A stretch of DNA of 64,000 bases from contig NZ_JACHTF010000004.1 of assembly GCF_014145325.1 (NCBI RefSeq), positions 1 through 64,000 of the forward strand. The letters are read 5' to 3'. The position numbers and the translations under genes were made by a program. Positions within the stretch are counted from its first letter, which is position 1. Each line of letters starts with the position of its first letter. The notes under the pieces are model-generated. The model saw only the letters and a program-made list of their open reading frames with translations, made no database searches and was not told the DNA's origin. Below are positions 1-10,700 of the stretch, piece after piece. The DNA is from Marilutibacter spongiae. GTDB lineage: Bacteria; Pseudomonadota; Gammaproteobacteria; Xanthomonadales; Xanthomonadaceae.

Positions 1-1428
1 CGCGGGCGACGGCGGCGTGGCGGCGGGCGTCTCGGTCGCATCGGCCGGACGCGCGGCAGCCGTCGCCTCGCCTTCGGGCTTGCGGCGCGGACGGCGCTCG
101 CCGGGCTTGCGTTCGCCGCGACCGCCGCCGCTGCGCGACTTGCCGCCGCGGCGCTCCTCGTCGGCGGCGCGCTGCTCGCGGGCCTCGCGGAAGATCGCGC
201 TGACGCTCTCGCCGGCGTCGCCGTCCTGCGGCTCGCGCGGTGCGCGCGGCACCGCGACCAGCAGTTCGGGGGTCACCGGCTCGACCGGGATCTTCTGCTC
301 GATGTAGGCCTCGATGTCCGGCAGGCTCATCGCGTAGCGCTCGCAGGCAAAGCTGATCGCGTCGCCCTCCGCGCCCAGGCGGGCGGTACGGCCGATGCGG
401 TGGACATAGTCCTCGGCGTCGAACGGCAGGTCGTAGTTGTAGACGTGGCTGATGCCGTCGATGTGGAGGCCGCGCGCGGCGACGTCGGTCGCCACCAGGA
501 TGTCGAGCTGGCCCTTCTGGAAACGGCCCAGCAGGGACTCGCGTTTCTTCTGCGGCACGTCGCCCGACAGCACGCCGACGCGGTGGCCGGCCTTCTCCAA
601 AGCGCGCGCGACGCGCTCGACGAACACCTTGGTGTTCACGAACACCATCGTGCGGGCCGCCTCGCTGCGCGACAGCAGGCCGATCAGCAGCGGGATCTTC
701 TCCTCGTCCGCCGGGAAGTACATGCGCTGGCGGACCCGGGCCGCGGTGATGGTCTCGGTCTCCACGACCAGCTTCTCGGGCTCGTTCATGTGCTCGTAGG
801 CGAGCTCGAGCACGCGGTGGCTCAGGGTCGCGCTGAACAGCAGGGTCTGGCGCTCGGTGCGGATCGGCATCCGCCGCAGCAGGAAGCGGATGTCCTTGAT
901 GAAGCCCAGGTCGAACATCCGGTCGGCTTCGTCCAGCACGCACATCTCGCAGGCGTGCAGGCTGACCACCTTGTGCTGCTTGACGTAGTCGATCAGGCGG
1001 CCGGGGGTGGCGATGATGATGTCGGCGCCTTCCTGCAGGATCGAGCGCTGCTTGTCGTAGTCCACGCCGCCGTAGACCAGGGCGAACTTCAGGCCCAGCT
1101 GGCTGCCGAACTTCACCGCGTCCTTGTGGATCTGGATGGCCAGCTCGCGGGTCGGCGCCAGGATCAGCGCGCGGGGGTCCTCGGGCTTGCGCTCGGCCAG
1201 TGCCGGGCGGGTCAGCAGGCGGTTCATGACCGCGACGAGGAAGGCCAGGGTCTTGCCGGTGCCGGTCTGGGCCTGGCCGGCGACGTCGCGGCCGGTCAGG
1301 GCGATCGGCAGGGTCATGGCCTGGATCGGGGTGCAACGGGTGAATCCGGCGCCTTCCAGCCCGGCCAGCAGGTCGGGGTGCAGGCCGAAGGACTCGAAGG
1401 TGACATCGGTCAGGGGTTTGTCGCTCAT
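1..1428 (-). CDS. rhlB: ATP-dependent RNA helicase RhlB (3' end cut off by window edge)
   Basis: DEAD-box RNA helicase; in gammaproteobacteria RhlB unwinds structured RNA for the RNase E degradosome. Reading leftward from the ATG at 1428, 476 codons are open to base 1 with no stop, so the C-terminus is missing. Visible motifs in order: F and Q-motif region (TPIQAM), Walker [27 protein letters not shown], and the C-terminal helicase motifs DVAARGLHI and HRIGRTAR. The tail after about residue 390 is Arg/Gly-rich and low complexity, as in xanthomonad RhlB. It is divergent from trxA with about 260 bp between. The rhlB-trxA-rho neighbourhood is a known xanthomonad arrangement and supports RhlB over RhlE or SrmB. 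No clear leaderless signal or strong Shine-Dalgarno was seen. Confidence 0.93.
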   Translation of the reverse strand, partial: MSDKPLTDVTFESFGLHPDLLAGLEGAGFTRCTPIQAMTLPIALTGRDVAGQAQTGTGKTLAFLVAVMNRLLTRPALAERKPEDPRALILAPTRELAIQIHKDAVKFGSQLGLKFALVYGGVDYDKQRSILQEGADIIIATPGRLIDYVKQHKVVSLHACEMCVLDEADRMFDLGFIKDIRFLLRRMPIRTERQTLLFSATLSHRVLELAYEHMNEPEKLVVETETITAARVRQRMYFPADEEKIPLLIGLLSRSEAARTMVFVNTKVFVERVARALEKAGHRVGVLSGDVPQKKRESLLGRFQKGQLDILVATDVAARGLHIDGISHVYNYDLPFDAEDYVHRIGRTARLGAEGDAISFACERYAMSLPDIEAYIEQKIPVEPVTPELLVAVPRAPREPQDGDAGESVSAIFREAREQRAADEERRGGKSRSGGGRGERKPGERRPRRKPEGEATAAARPADATETPAATPPSPA

Positions 1429-1689
1429 TGCGTTCAGGGTTCCGCGCGGGGGTGGCCGCGTCTGGTCTCGAAGAAAGCAGTGCTTGCGTGGCTGGCGCCA
1501 TCGCAGCAGACTGCCGGGGTCGGCCAGTGGATGTTCTGACCGCAGCGGGCGACGGCCCTTGAAGCCGTCGCAATAACGCCCCAGTTTACCCCAAGGGCCG
1601 GTCCAACCGGTGCCCATGCCCCGCCGACGGTGCGCCGCCGGACAGGTACCGGCCCGCGACACCCCCTTCCGCACCCCCAGGAGAACCTC

Positions 1690-2016
1690 GTGAGCGAGAA
1701 AATCATGCATGTCGGCGACGCCGATTTCGACAGCGCCGTCCTGCAGTCGTCCGAACCCGTGCTGGTCGACTTCTGGGCCGAATGGTGCGGTCCCTGCAAG
1801 ATGATCGCCCCGGCCCTGGACGAGCTGGCCGAAACCTACGCCGGCAAGGCCCGGATCGCCAAGGTCAACGTGGACCACAACCGCGCGACCGCGATGAAGT
1901 ACCACGTCCGCTCGATCCCGATGCTGCTGCTGTTCAAGGACGGCCAGATCCAGGACACCCAGATCGGCGCGGTCGGCAAGGCCCAGCTGAGCCAGATGAT
2001 CGACAAGGCCCTCTGA
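1690..2016 (+). CDS. trxA: Thioredoxin TrxA
   Basis: Small cytoplasmic dithiol-disulfide oxidoreductase of 108 aa, the normal length for thioredoxin 1. The active site WCGPCK sits near residue 33 after the conserved DFWAEW strand. The cis-proline loop SIPM and the C-terminal glycine region are present. The start is a GTG with AGGAG seven bases upstream. An in-frame ATG at 1630 would add 20 residues unlike any thioredoxin, so the GTG is preferred. It lies between rhlB (divergent) and rho (same strand, 223 bp downstream). Confidence 0.96.
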   Translation: MSEKIMHVGDADFDSAVLQSSEPVLVDFWAEWCGPCKMIAPALDELAETYAGKARIAKVNVDHNRATAMKYHVRSIPMLLLFKDGQIQDTQIGAVGKAQLSQMIDKAL

Positions 2017-2077
2017 GGCCGCCCCGGCCGGTCCGCGAGGGCCGGCCAGCCGGGCTGAACGGAATCCCCTGCCCCCC

Positions 2078-2107
2078 TTGCGCGACGCGCGGCGGCGGTG
2101 CTAGTTT
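2078..2107 (+). promoter_or_regulatory. Possible sigma-70 promoter in the trxA-rho gap
   Basis: TTGCGC and TAGTTT are separated by 18 bp, about 130 bp upstream of the rho start. The match to consensus is only moderate and the sequence is GC-rich, so this is a weak prediction. A long leader would fit the autoregulation of rho by attenuation known in other bacteria. Confidence 0.25.
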
Positions 2108-2239
2108 CATGGAACCCGGCGCGCTGGATGTTGTCTTCCGCACCGCCGCACCCCTTCTGGATACACCACCAGACCCATCACGTCCCCGACGCCACGCTCG
2201 CCCGATGCGAGCGCTCGCCGTTTAGCGAGGAACCCACGC

Positions 2240-3976
2240 TTGTCCGACAAGACCCCCGACGCCGGCGAAACCGCCGAGAAGCGCGTGCGCAAGCCGCGCG
2301 CCACCAAGGCGACGTCCGCCACCGCTGCCAGCAAGACCGAGGGCAGCCCCTCCGAATCCACGCCCAAGCCCGGCGCCGAGGCACCGGCCCAGGCCGAGAA
2401 GCCCGCCGCCAAGGCCACTGAAGGCGACAAGGCCCCCGGCGCCGACAAGACCGGTGGCGACAGGCCCGCCTCCGAGGCCAGCCCGCAGGGCGGCCAGGAG
2501 TCGGGCGCGCAGGACGCCGGCGATGGCCAGCGCGGCAACCGCGACAACGGCCAGGACGGCGGCCGCGGCAACAACCGCCGCGAGCGCTTCCGCAACCGTC
2601 GCGAGCGCAACCGGGGCGGCGGCGGCAACCGCAACCGCGACGGCTTCCCCGAGGACGGCGGCCAGGAAGAATTCGTGCCGCGCAACAACCCCCAGGTCCC
2701 CGAGGGCTTCCCCAGCTACTCGCTCAGCGACCTGAAGAAGATGCCGGCGGCCAAGCTGCTCGAGGTCGCCGAACAGCTCAACATCCACGAGGGCGTGGCC
2801 CGCGCCCGCAAGCAGGACGTGATCTTCGCGGTCCTCAAGGTGCTGACCCGCCACGGCGAGGGCGTCGTCGCCGACGGCGTGCTGGAGATCCTGCCCGACG
2901 GCTTCGGCTTCCTGCGCGCCCTGGAGGCCAGCTACCTGGCCGGCCCGGACGACGTCTACATCAGCCCCAGCCAGATCCGCCGCTTCAACCTGCGCACCGG
3001 CGACCACCTCTCCGGCCGCATCCGCTGGCCGAAGGACGGCGAGCGCTACTTCGCCCTGTCGGTGGTCGACACCATCAACGGCGAGCCGCTCGAGGCGAGC
3101 AAGAACAAGGTCCTGTTCGAGAACCTGACCCCGCTGTTCCCGCGCCGCAAGTTCACCCTCGAGCGCGGCGACGGCAGCACCGAGGACATCACCGGCCGCA
3201 TCCTCGACCTGATGGCGCCGCAGGGCAAGGGCCAGCGCGCGCTGATCGTCAGCCCGCCCAAGGCCGGCAAGACCATGCTCATGCAGCAGGTCGCCACCGC
3301 GATCACCAGCAACCACCCGGACGTGCACCTGATCGTCCTCCTCGTCGACGAACGTCCCGAGGAAGTGACCGAGATGCAGCGCACCGTCCGCGGCGAAGTG
3401 GTCAGCTCCACCTTCGACGAGCCGGCCGGCCGCCACGTGCAGGTCGCCGAGATGGTGATCGAGCGCGCCAAGCGCCTGGTCGAGCACAAGAAGGACGTGG
3501 TGATCCTGCTCGATTCGATCACCCGCCTCGCCCGCGCCTACAACAACGTCGTCCCCAGCTCCGGCAAGGTGCTCACCGGCGGCGTCGACGCCAACGCGCT
3601 GCACCGCCCGAAGCGCTTCTTCGGCGCGGCCCGCAACGTCGAGGAAGGCGGCAGCCTGACCATCATCGCCACCGCGCTGATCGACACCGGCAGCAAGATG
3701 GACGAGGTGATCTACGAAGAGTTCAAGGGCACCGGCAACTCCGAGGTCCACCTCAACCGCCGCATCGCCGAGAAGCGCGTGTACCCGGCCATCGACATCA
3801 ACCGCTCCGGCACCCGCCGCGAGGACCTGCTGATCGAGCCGGAGCTGCTGCAGAAGATCTGGATCCTGCGCAAGCTCCTGCACGGCATGGACGAGATCGG
3901 CGCGATGGAGTTCCTGCTCGACAAGATGAAGAACACCAAGTCCAACGACGAGTTCTTCAGCTCGATGAAGCGCTGA
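2240..3976 (+). CDS. rho: Transcription termination factor Rho with N-terminal extension
   Basis: Hexameric RNA-dependent ATPase/helicase that ends transcription. At 578 aa it is about 160 aa longer than E. coli Rho (419 aa). Residues 1-155 are disordered: first Ala/Lys/Pro-rich, then Arg/Asn/Gly-rich (roughly 95-135). The standard protein starts near YSLSDLKKM, with the RNA-binding N-domain after it, Walker A PPKAGKT at 339-345, the [12 protein letters not shown] region, [10 protein letters not shown], and the Q/R loops. The start is TTG at 2240, seven bases after AGCGAGG; no better ATG exists upstream in frame. Extended Rho proteins with RG-rich insertions are known in high-GC bacteria and xanthomonads. 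A strong intrinsic terminator follows. Confidence 0.96.
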   Translation: MSDKTPDAGETAEKRVRKPRATKATSATAASKTEGSPSESTPKPGAEAPAQAEKPAAKATEGDKAPGADKTGGDRPASEASPQGGQESGAQDAGDGQRGNRDNGQDGGRGNNRRERFRNRRERNRGGGGNRNRDGFPEDGGQEEFVPRNNPQVPEGFPSYSLSDLKKMPAAKLLEVAEQLNIHEGVARARKQDVIFAVLKVLTRHGEGVVADGVLEILPDGFGFLRALEASYLAGPDDVYISPSQIRRFNLRTGDHLSGRIRWPKDGERYFALSVVDTINGEPLEASKNKVLFENLTPLFPRRKFTLERGDGSTEDITGRILDLMAPQGKGQRALIVSPPKAGKTMLMQQVATAITSNHPDVHLIVLLVDERPEEVTEMQRTVRGEVVSSTFDEPAGRHVQVAEMVIERAKRLVEHKKDVVILLDSITRLARAYNNVVPSSGKVLTGGVDANALHRPKRFFGAARNVEEGGSLTIIATALIDTGSKMDEVIYEEFKGTGNSEVHLNRRIAEKRVYPAIDINRSGTRREDLLIEPELLQKIWILRKLLHGMDEIGAMEFLLDKMKNTKSNDEFFSSMKR

Positions 3977-4014
3977 ACATGATGTGCGCCGCAGGTCGGC
4001 GCTCCCGCACGCAA

Positions 4015-4044
4015 GAAGCCCCGCCATGCGGGGCTTCGCTTTTT
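4015..4044 (+). terminator. Intrinsic terminator of rho
   Basis: Perfect 10-bp stem (GAAGCCCCGC with its complement) around a CAT loop, followed by GC and five T. It sits 39 bases after the rho stop and also separates rho from the convergent gene ending at 4060. Confidence 0.9.
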
Positions 4045-4059
4045 GGCACCTTGCGCGCC

Positions 4060-4830
4060 TTACCCCTGCGGCGCCAACTCGAAGCGACTGTCGATGGCCA
4101 CGGCTTCGTTCTTCGCCTTGCCGGCCGCCGCCTGGCAGACCGGCGCGTTCCCCTGGGATTCCCGGATGGCATCACGAGTGACCGCCCGCGAGGGGGAACG
4201 CACGATCGTTATCGGCAGCTCCATCACGGTGGACACCGGCCGGCCGTCGATGATTTCCGGCTTGAACCGGGCCCGCGCAATATCGCGCCGAACGTCACGT
4301 CGCCAGCCCGACCCATAGCGATCTTCGAGCTCGGGATCCACGAGATGAGCTTCCAGCAACTCGGCACTACCATCGGGCTCGACCCGGTAACGCACCAGGA
4401 AGTCGTACTCCACGCCAGACTTCGCGGTCCGCATCAGGTTGAAGGGAGGGTTGGGTACCCATTGGCCCGATACATTGCCTGGCCCGTTGATGCCCTTGGA
4501 AACCGCGACGTTCAGGCGACCCTCCGTTGATGCTGCCAGGCATATCTGCACGTGGGCCCAGGTCTTTCCCCCCACCGCTTCACCATTCTCCACGATCGGC
4601 TTGAAGCGCCACTCCGCGACGGCTTGTTCGGTGCGTTCCCGAAGCACATCGGGCAAACGGGCGTCGGGGTCCAGCTCGACGCCGACGACCCGGCCACCGG
4701 CATCGACTTCGATACCCGCCTGCACCACCACCAGGGTCGGGGCCTGGCGTTCTTCCGCGCGGGCTGCGGGCAGCACCGACAGTCCGGCGACCAGGAGGCC
4801 GATGGCCACGAATGCTCTGTTTCCGGTCAT
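4060..4830 (-). CDS. Exported protein with TonB-C-terminal-like fold, unnamed
   Basis: A 256-aa protein of unknown function. The ATG at 4830 gives a clear signal peptide (MTGNRAFVAIGLLVAGLSVL, then AARA cleavage). Two stretches resemble the TonB C-terminal beta-alpha-beta module: residues about 35-80 (IEVDAGGRVVGVELD ... AEWRFKP) and 130-215 (VRYRVEPDGSAELLEAHLVD ... ARFKPEIIDG). It lacks the N-terminal membrane anchor and proline-rich spacer of a true TonB, so it is probably a periplasmic stand-alone domain. It is the second gene of a pair with the related gene at 4881-5714, 50 bp upstream on the same strand. Function is inferred only from fold-like patterns. Confidence 0.75.
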   Translation of the reverse strand: MTGNRAFVAIGLLVAGLSVLPAARAEERQAPTLVVVQAGIEVDAGGRVVGVELDPDARLPDVLRERTEQAVAEWRFKPIVENGEAVGGKTWAHVQICLAASTEGRLNVAVSKGINGPGNVSGQWVPNPPFNLMRTAKSGVEYDFLVRYRVEPDGSAELLEAHLVDPELEDRYGSGWRRDVRRDIARARFKPEIIDGRPVSTVMELPITIVRSPSRAVTRDAIRESQGNAPVCQAAAGKAKNEAVAIDSRFELAPQG

Positions 4831-4880
4831 TGCATGCTCTCCAGCGCGACGTGTTCGAGTCCAGGCTCCAGTCGCAAGGC

Positions 4881-5714
4881 TCAACCCTCCCCCGATTCCA
4901 ACGGGGTAACCAAACGCGGGCCTCGCCGCTGCACCGGATACATACCCCCAGCCAGCAGCGTGTCCGGAGGCACGTCATCGCCCCGCGCCCACGGACTCTC
5001 GTCGCGCGGGCCGGGAATGTAGGCCTGCCATTCGCCGTATTCGGGGTGCCGCTTGCCTGGCGCGATGAAGTCCACCGGGATCCTGACGAGCCAGCAGCCG
5101 TCGACCAGCGTGACGTCGCCTGGACGCTTGAGGGTCCAGCGACGGGCCGCGGCGACGGACACCCGGGCCAGGGTATGGCGCATCTTGGCCATCACGCGTT
5201 CGCTGGTGACCGCCTGGAGATTGACCTGTTCGGCGAAGGCGTCCTCGACCGTGCCGTCGGCGCGCACCTTGGCGATCAGGTACACCGTTCCGCCCACGCC
5301 GGCTTTGGCGAGGGTCGCGGGATACCCCGGCGGGCGCAGGTCCTGCTTGCCGCGATCGCTGTTGCGCGGTTGGAAACTCACCGCTGCGATGCGGATCGCG
5401 TATTCGTCATCGCCGGTCTTGCGCGCCACCAAGCGGATGTTGGCCGGTGCCTGTGCCGGCACCGCGACCCCGTCTACCTTCACCGGCTCGAACCGCCAGG
5501 AGGGGATCCGCCGCTCGAGCAGCTCAACCGCGTAGCTGGGCAGTGCCTCGGGCCGATCGATCCGGTAACCCGACACGCGGCCATCGGGCTCGATGTCGAT
5601 CGTCGCGGTCACGAGCAGACTGGCTTCGGCCTGCTCGCGCACGGCTTTTGCCCCCTGCGACCACGCGGTGCCCGCCACGCACAACAACATCAAGATCAAA
5701 CCCAACCTGCGCAT
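4881..5714 (-). CDS. TonB C-terminal domain-like exported protein
   Basis: A 277-aa protein with signal peptide MRRLGLILMLLCVAGTAWS. The first half has the DG-V pattern (IDIEPDGRVSGYRIDRPEAL ... SWRFEPVKVDG). Residues about 150-230 carry a recognisable TonB-C signature: PPGYPATLAKAGVGGTV, VRADGTVEDA and RRWTLKRP. As with its downstream partner there is no cytoplasmic anchor or Pro-Lys spacer, so calling it an energy transducer would overreach. AAGGAG lies six bases before the ATG. It is divergent from the Kef antiporter gene across 129 bp. The two neighbouring proteins look like diverged duplicates. Confidence 0.78.
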   Translation of the reverse strand: MRRLGLILMLLCVAGTAWSQGAKAVREQAEASLLVTATIDIEPDGRVSGYRIDRPEALPSYAVELLERRIPSWRFEPVKVDGVAVPAQAPANIRLVARKTGDDEYAIRIAAVSFQPRNSDRGKQDLRPPGYPATLAKAGVGGTVYLIAKVRADGTVEDAFAEQVNLQAVTSERVMAKMRHTLARVSVAAARRWTLKRPGDVTLVDGCWLVRIPVDFIAPGKRHPEYGEWQAYIPGPRDESPWARGDDVPPDTLLAGGMYPVQRRGPRLVTPLESGEG

Positions 5715-5843
5715 CTGGACTCCTTTCCCCGGACGTGTGGGCGAAGACAGCGCATCGCCGCGAACGCTGACACAATACCAAGGCCGCCGCGACACTGCCA
5801 CGCGCGCGCCGGCGACGCACGGACCACGCCCCGGAGGCATCGC

Positions 5844-7682
5844 ATGCACGGCCAAGGCCTCGAACTCGCACTGGTTTTCCTCATTGCCGCGGTGATCGCG
5901 GTGCCTGTGTTCCGCCGCTTCGGCCTGGGCGCGGTGCTCGGCTATCTCGCCGCGGGCGTGGTGCTGGGGCCGTTCGGCCTGAAGGCGGTGACCGATACCG
6001 AGCGCGTGCTCACGGCGTCCGAGATCGGCGTGGTGATGATGCTGTTCGTCATCGGCCTGGAGCTCTCGCTGCCGCGACTGAAGGTGATGCGCAAGCCGGT
6101 GTTCGGCGTCGGTGGCCTGCAGGTGCTGCTGTGCGGCCTGGCCCTGGCCGGCTTGTCGATGCTCGGCGGGCTGTCGCTGCAGGCGGCGCTGGTGGTCGGC
6201 TTCGGCCTGGCCCTGTCTTCCACGGCGGTGGGCCTGCAGCTGCTGGCCGAACGCAAGTCGCTCACCGCGCCGCACGGGCGGCTGGCGTTCGCGATCCTCC
6301 TGTTCCAGGACATCGCCGCGATCCCGCTGCTGGCGGCGATCCCGCTGCTCGGCAGCGCCAGCACGGCGGCCGCCGAGGGCGACGCGGCGTGGCTGGCGGT
6401 CGCCGAGGCCATCGGTGCGATCGCCCTGCTGGTGATCGGCGGACGGCTGCTGCTGCGGCAGGTCTTCCGCATCGTCGCGCGTTCGGAAATGCCCGAGGTG
6501 TTCACCGGCGCCGCGCTGCTGACCGTGCTCGGATCGGCCTGGCTGATGCAGCACGCCGGCCTCTCCGCCGGGCTGGGCGCGTTCATCGCCGGCGTGCTGT
6601 TGGCCGACTCCGAATTCCGCCACGAGCTCGAGTCGCAGATCGAGCCGTTCAAGGGCCTGCTGCTGGGCCTGTTCTTCATGGCCGTGGGCATGAGCATCGA
6701 CCTCGACCGGGTGCTTGCCGAACCGGCGCGCATCGCGGCCCTGGTCGGCCTGCTGATGTCGGTGAAGTTCGTGCTGGTCTATCTGCTGGGCCTGCGGCCC
6801 GGCGGGCTCGACCGGCGCGAGACGCTGCAGCTGGCGGCGGTGCTGGCGCTGGGCGGCGAGTTCGCCTTCGTCGTCTTCGCCGAGGCCGTGCGCGCCGGCC
6901 TGCTGGACATGGTCGAGCGCGACCGCCTGGTGGCCGCGGTAGGCGTGTCGATGGCACTGACCCCCCTGCTGCTGATCGTGGTCGCGCGGCTGCTGTCGCA
7001 CGCCCCGCGCGGCGCGCCCGAGCGCGAGCCCGATCCGTTGCCCGACGACGGCCACCCCCAGGTACTGATCGCCGGCTTCGGCCGCTTCGGCCAGATCGTC
7101 GCGCGCCTGCTGGCCTTGCACCAGACCCCCTTCATCGTGATCGAACACGACGTCGAACAGCTCGAGTTCTCGCGCCGTTTCGGCAACACCATCTACTACG
7201 GCGACCCGGCCCGGCCGGACCTGCTGCGCTCGGCGGGCGCGGCGCACGTGCGCGTGTTCGTGGTGGCGATCGACGACCCGGCCGAGAGCCTGCGCGTGTC
7301 CCGGGCCATCCGTCACCTCTATCCCGAGGCGCGCGTGTTCGTGCAGGCACGCGACCGGCGCGTGGCCTGGGAGCTGATGGACATCGGCGCCGAACCGATC
7401 CGCGAACTGCTGTACTCGAGCCTGCACACCGGCAAGACGGTCCTGCGCGCGCTGGGCGTGCCGGAGGACACCGCTCGCATGATCACCGCGCGCTTCGCCG
7501 ACCACGACGCGCGCCTGCTCGAGGCCCAGCATCCGATCCGCGAGGACGAGGACGCGCTGAGGCAGACGGTGCAGGATGCGCGCCGCGAGCTGGAGGAACT
7601 GCTGCGGGCCGACGTCGGCGAAGGCGTGCTTGCACGCAGCATCGATGGGCGCCGCGAAGGCGAGGCGCCACGCCTGGATTGA
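5844..7682 (+). CDS. KefB/KefC-type monovalent cation:proton antiporter with RCK domain
   Basis: Inner-membrane K+/H+ antiporter of the CPA2 family, 612 aa, the usual size for KefB/KefC. Residues 1-390 hold about a dozen hydrophobic segments, starting with LELALVFLIAAVIAVPVFRR and containing FQDIAAIP and GAFIAGVLLADSEFRHE, which are typical of CPA2. Residues about 403-520 are an RCK/TrkA-N domain with nucleotide-binding GFGRFGQIVARLL and YYGDPARPDLLRSAGA. Enteric Kef is gated by glutathione; whether this one is cannot be told. GGAGG precedes the ATG at 5844. Longer in-frame versions upstream run over the divergent tonB-like gene and were rejected. Confidence 0.9.
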   Translation: MHGQGLELALVFLIAAVIAVPVFRRFGLGAVLGYLAAGVVLGPFGLKAVTDTERVLTASEIGVVMMLFVIGLELSLPRLKVMRKPVFGVGGLQVLLCGLALAGLSMLGGLSLQAALVVGFGLALSSTAVGLQLLAERKSLTAPHGRLAFAILLFQDIAAIPLLAAIPLLGSASTAAAEGDAAWLAVAEAIGAIALLVIGGRLLLRQVFRIVARSEMPEVFTGAALLTVLGSAWLMQHAGLSAGLGAFIAGVLLADSEFRHELESQIEPFKGLLLGLFFMAVGMSIDLDRVLAEPARIAALVGLLMSVKFVLVYLLGLRPGGLDRRETLQLAAVLALGGEFAFVVFAEAVRAGLLDMVERDRLVAAVGVSMALTPLLLIVVARLLSHAPRGAPEREPDPLPDDGHPQVLIAGFGRFGQIVARLLALHQTPFIVIEHDVEQLEFSRRFGNTIYYGDPARPDLLRSAGAAHVRVFVVAIDDPAESLRVSRAIRHLYPEARVFVQARDRRVAWELMDIGAEPIRELLYSSLHTGKTVLRALGVPEDTARMITARFADHDARLLEAQHPIREDEDALRQTVQDARRELEELLRADVGEGVLARSIDGRREGEAPRLD

Positions 7683-7718
7683 TCGCGCCTGCGGGGCGCC
7701 GGCCGCGCCGGGCGCGGC

Positions 7719-10700
7719 TCAGGACTTGTCGCGCAGGAAGCGGGCCATCGAGACGTTCGGATTGGCCGTCGGCGGCGCGAATTCGGCGGCGATGTCGACG
7801 AAGCCGCGCATCACCGCGATCTCGCGCGGCGTGCGGTTGAGGCTGTCGCGCGCATCCGGGTCGGCGCCCGCGCGCAGCAGCCAGCGCACCACCTCCAACA
7901 GTCCGTGCAGCGCCGCCAGGTGCAGGGGGCCGAAGCCGCGCGGGTCGGCGACGTCCAGGCGGGCTTCATGGTCGAGCAGCAGTTCCAGGCCGGCGACCAG
8001 GCTGTCCTCGTCGGCGACCGTGCCCGGTTCTGCGCGGGCGCCGAGCAGGAGCAGCAGCGGTGGCGTGCCGGCGGCCTCGACGTTGCTGTCGGCGTCGCCA
8101 CCGGTCAGCAGCAACGTGTCGAACAGGGCGATCAGGCGGCTGCGCTCGCGCGCGGTGAAGCCGTACATTGCGGCGCAATGGATCGCCATGCGGCCCTGGC
8201 TGTCGAGCGCATGGGCGTCGGCACCCGCGGCGAGCAGGCGCGCGGCCATGTCGGGCAGGCCCAGCGCGCAGGCGACCATCAGCACGGTGAGGTCGCCCGG
8301 CAGGCGCTGCTCCAGCGAGGCACCGGCCTCGATCAGGCGATCGACGATGTCGGTGTGGCGCATGCTAACCGCCGCCGACAGCGGCGTCGCGCCGGAATTG
8401 GCCGCGCACTGCGGATCGGCACCGCGCACCAGCAGCAGGTCGATCAGTGCGCCATGCCCCCCGCCGGCCGCGCGCAACAGGGCGGTGCAGCCCTGGTTGT
8501 CGACGGCATCGACGGGCAAGCCGAGGTCGAGCAGGCGGCGGACGGCGTCGGCATCGCCGACGATGGCCGCGGCCGGGACATCGCTGTCGCGCAGCGGTCG
8601 CCGCGGCAGCGACCAGCCGCGCCAGTCCAGCCAGTCGGCCAGGTCGCGACGCCCGGACGACAGTGCCACCCCGAGCGGGGTCTGGCCATCGGCGGCCAGC
8701 AGGTCGGGGGCGGCGCCATGGGCGACCAGCAGGCGCAACATGGGCGTGCGGCCCAACGCGGCCGCCAGGTGCAGGGGGCTCATGCCGTGCGAGTCGCGCC
8801 GGTTGAGGTCGACCCCCAGTTCGCACAGCTGGCGCAGCAGGCGGGCCCAGCCCAGGCGCACCGCCAGGGTGGAGGACACGTCGCCTTCGCGCGAGGCACC
8901 GAAGGGATCGGCACCGCGCGCGAGCAGGTCCAGGGCCAGCATTTCGTGTTCGGCGCCGGTGGCGCCCTGGCGGGCGCAGGCGGCCAGGTAGCGCGCCAGT
9001 CCGCCGGCGCCGGCCGGCGAAACCGCCTGCCCGAGCAGGGCCTGGATGCGCGCACGCGCACTCGCGCCCTCGGCCAGCCAGGCGAACAGGACCGTGTCGC
9101 CGTCGGCGTCGCGCAGTCCGGTGTCCGCGCCCTGGCGGCACAGCCATGCGGCCTGCGCGGCGGTGGGCTGGGGGTCATTGCCGCGCAGGATCCGGCCCAG
9201 TTCGGCCGCCGGCAGCAGGCGCGCGATCGCGGCGGCGCCGTTCTCGCGGCCCTCGCGCAGGGCGTCGCGCAGGAGTTCGGCCGGCGCGCGGTCCGGGATC
9301 GGGGCGACGGCATCGGCATCGAAGCCGGCATCGCCCTCGTCCTCCACCAGCCGCGAAGGCAGGTCGTAGCCGGCGTCCAGCGCCGCGACCAGGGCCCATC
9401 GGCCCGACTCGGCGGCGCGGTCGAGCGCACGCTTGCCGTCGCCGTCGCGCTGTTCGGGGTCCACGCCCAGCGCGAGCAGGCGCTGGACCATGGCCGGCGG
9501 CGTGCCCTCGGCCATGCAGGCCAGGTGCACCGCGGTGTGGCCGCGCGCGTCGACGACGCCGGCTTCCTGGGCACCATCGCGCGGCAGGTGCACCAACAAC
9601 TGCTCCAGGACCTCGGCGCGACCGGCCCGACAGGCTTCCAGCACCGCGTTGCGACCCTGCCCGTCGACCAGGGCCGGGTCGGCGTCGGCCGCCAGCAGCG
9701 TGGCGATGATATCGCCATGCCCGGCCCACACCGCTTCGTGCAGGGCGGTGCGACCGCGCGGGTCCTGCGCATCGACGCGCGCCTTCTGCTTGAGCAGCAG
9801 TTGCACGCCGGCGACATCGTCGTCCTCGCCGCCGGCCGCGGCGAGCAGTGCGGGCTGGCCGCCGGGGGGATGCGGTTGCGCGCCGCGCTCGAGCAGGAAA
9901 CGCGCCAGCCGCCAGTTGCCGCTCGCACAGGCGACGCACAGCGGCGACTGCGCGTCGGCGTTGAGCACGTCCAGCTCGGCGGCGGCGTCGCGCAGCAGCG
10001 CGGCAACCCCGGGATCGGAGCTGCGCGCGGCATGGTGCAGCGGCGTGTTGCCGTCGGCATCGGCCAGGCGCGGGTCCGCGCCGTTGGCGAGCAAGGTCAT
10101 CACCGCGTCGGGCCGGCCGTGCCAGCTGTCGCGGGTGGCCGCCACCAACGGCGTCATGCCGCCGGCGGTGGCATTGAGGTCCACGCCCTCGGCGATCAGC
10201 TGGCGCAACAAGCGCAAGTCGGGCAGGACCGCGGCCAGGGCCGCCAGGCTGCGGCGGTCGCGATCGCCTTCCGGCGGCGGGGCATGTGGATCGGCGCCAT
10301 CGGCGATCAGCTCCAGCGCGCGTTCGACGCGACCGCCACGCGCGGCGGCGTACAGCGCCGGTTCGAGCGGCTCGCCCGGGCTCGCCACCACGGGCGCTTC
10401 GTGGGCCTCGCCCTCCGCAGCCTCCTCGCCGCCGACGACGAGCACCGGATCGGCTTCGTCGATGCCCTGCAGCCACGCGTGCAACAGGGGCGAACCGAGT
10501 GCGACGAGCACGGCCAGCGACCAGCGCGCCGCTGGCGCAAGCAGGCCGGGCCACGCCATCAGTACCGCGAGGCCGAGCAGGCCCAGCACCACCGAGGCGA
10601 CGACCAGGCCGCGCCAGGCGCCCACCTCGACGTCGGCCAGGGCATGCCAGGCCGGCGGCAGCGGGCCGCCGCGGCGCTCGACCGACTGCCACATCGGCCA

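Noticed and set aside
4812-5843. 344-codon N-terminal extension of the Kef antiporter
   Set aside because: It runs antisense through the TonB-like gene and shows no domain; the ATG at 5844 has a good ribosome site and the normal antiporter start.
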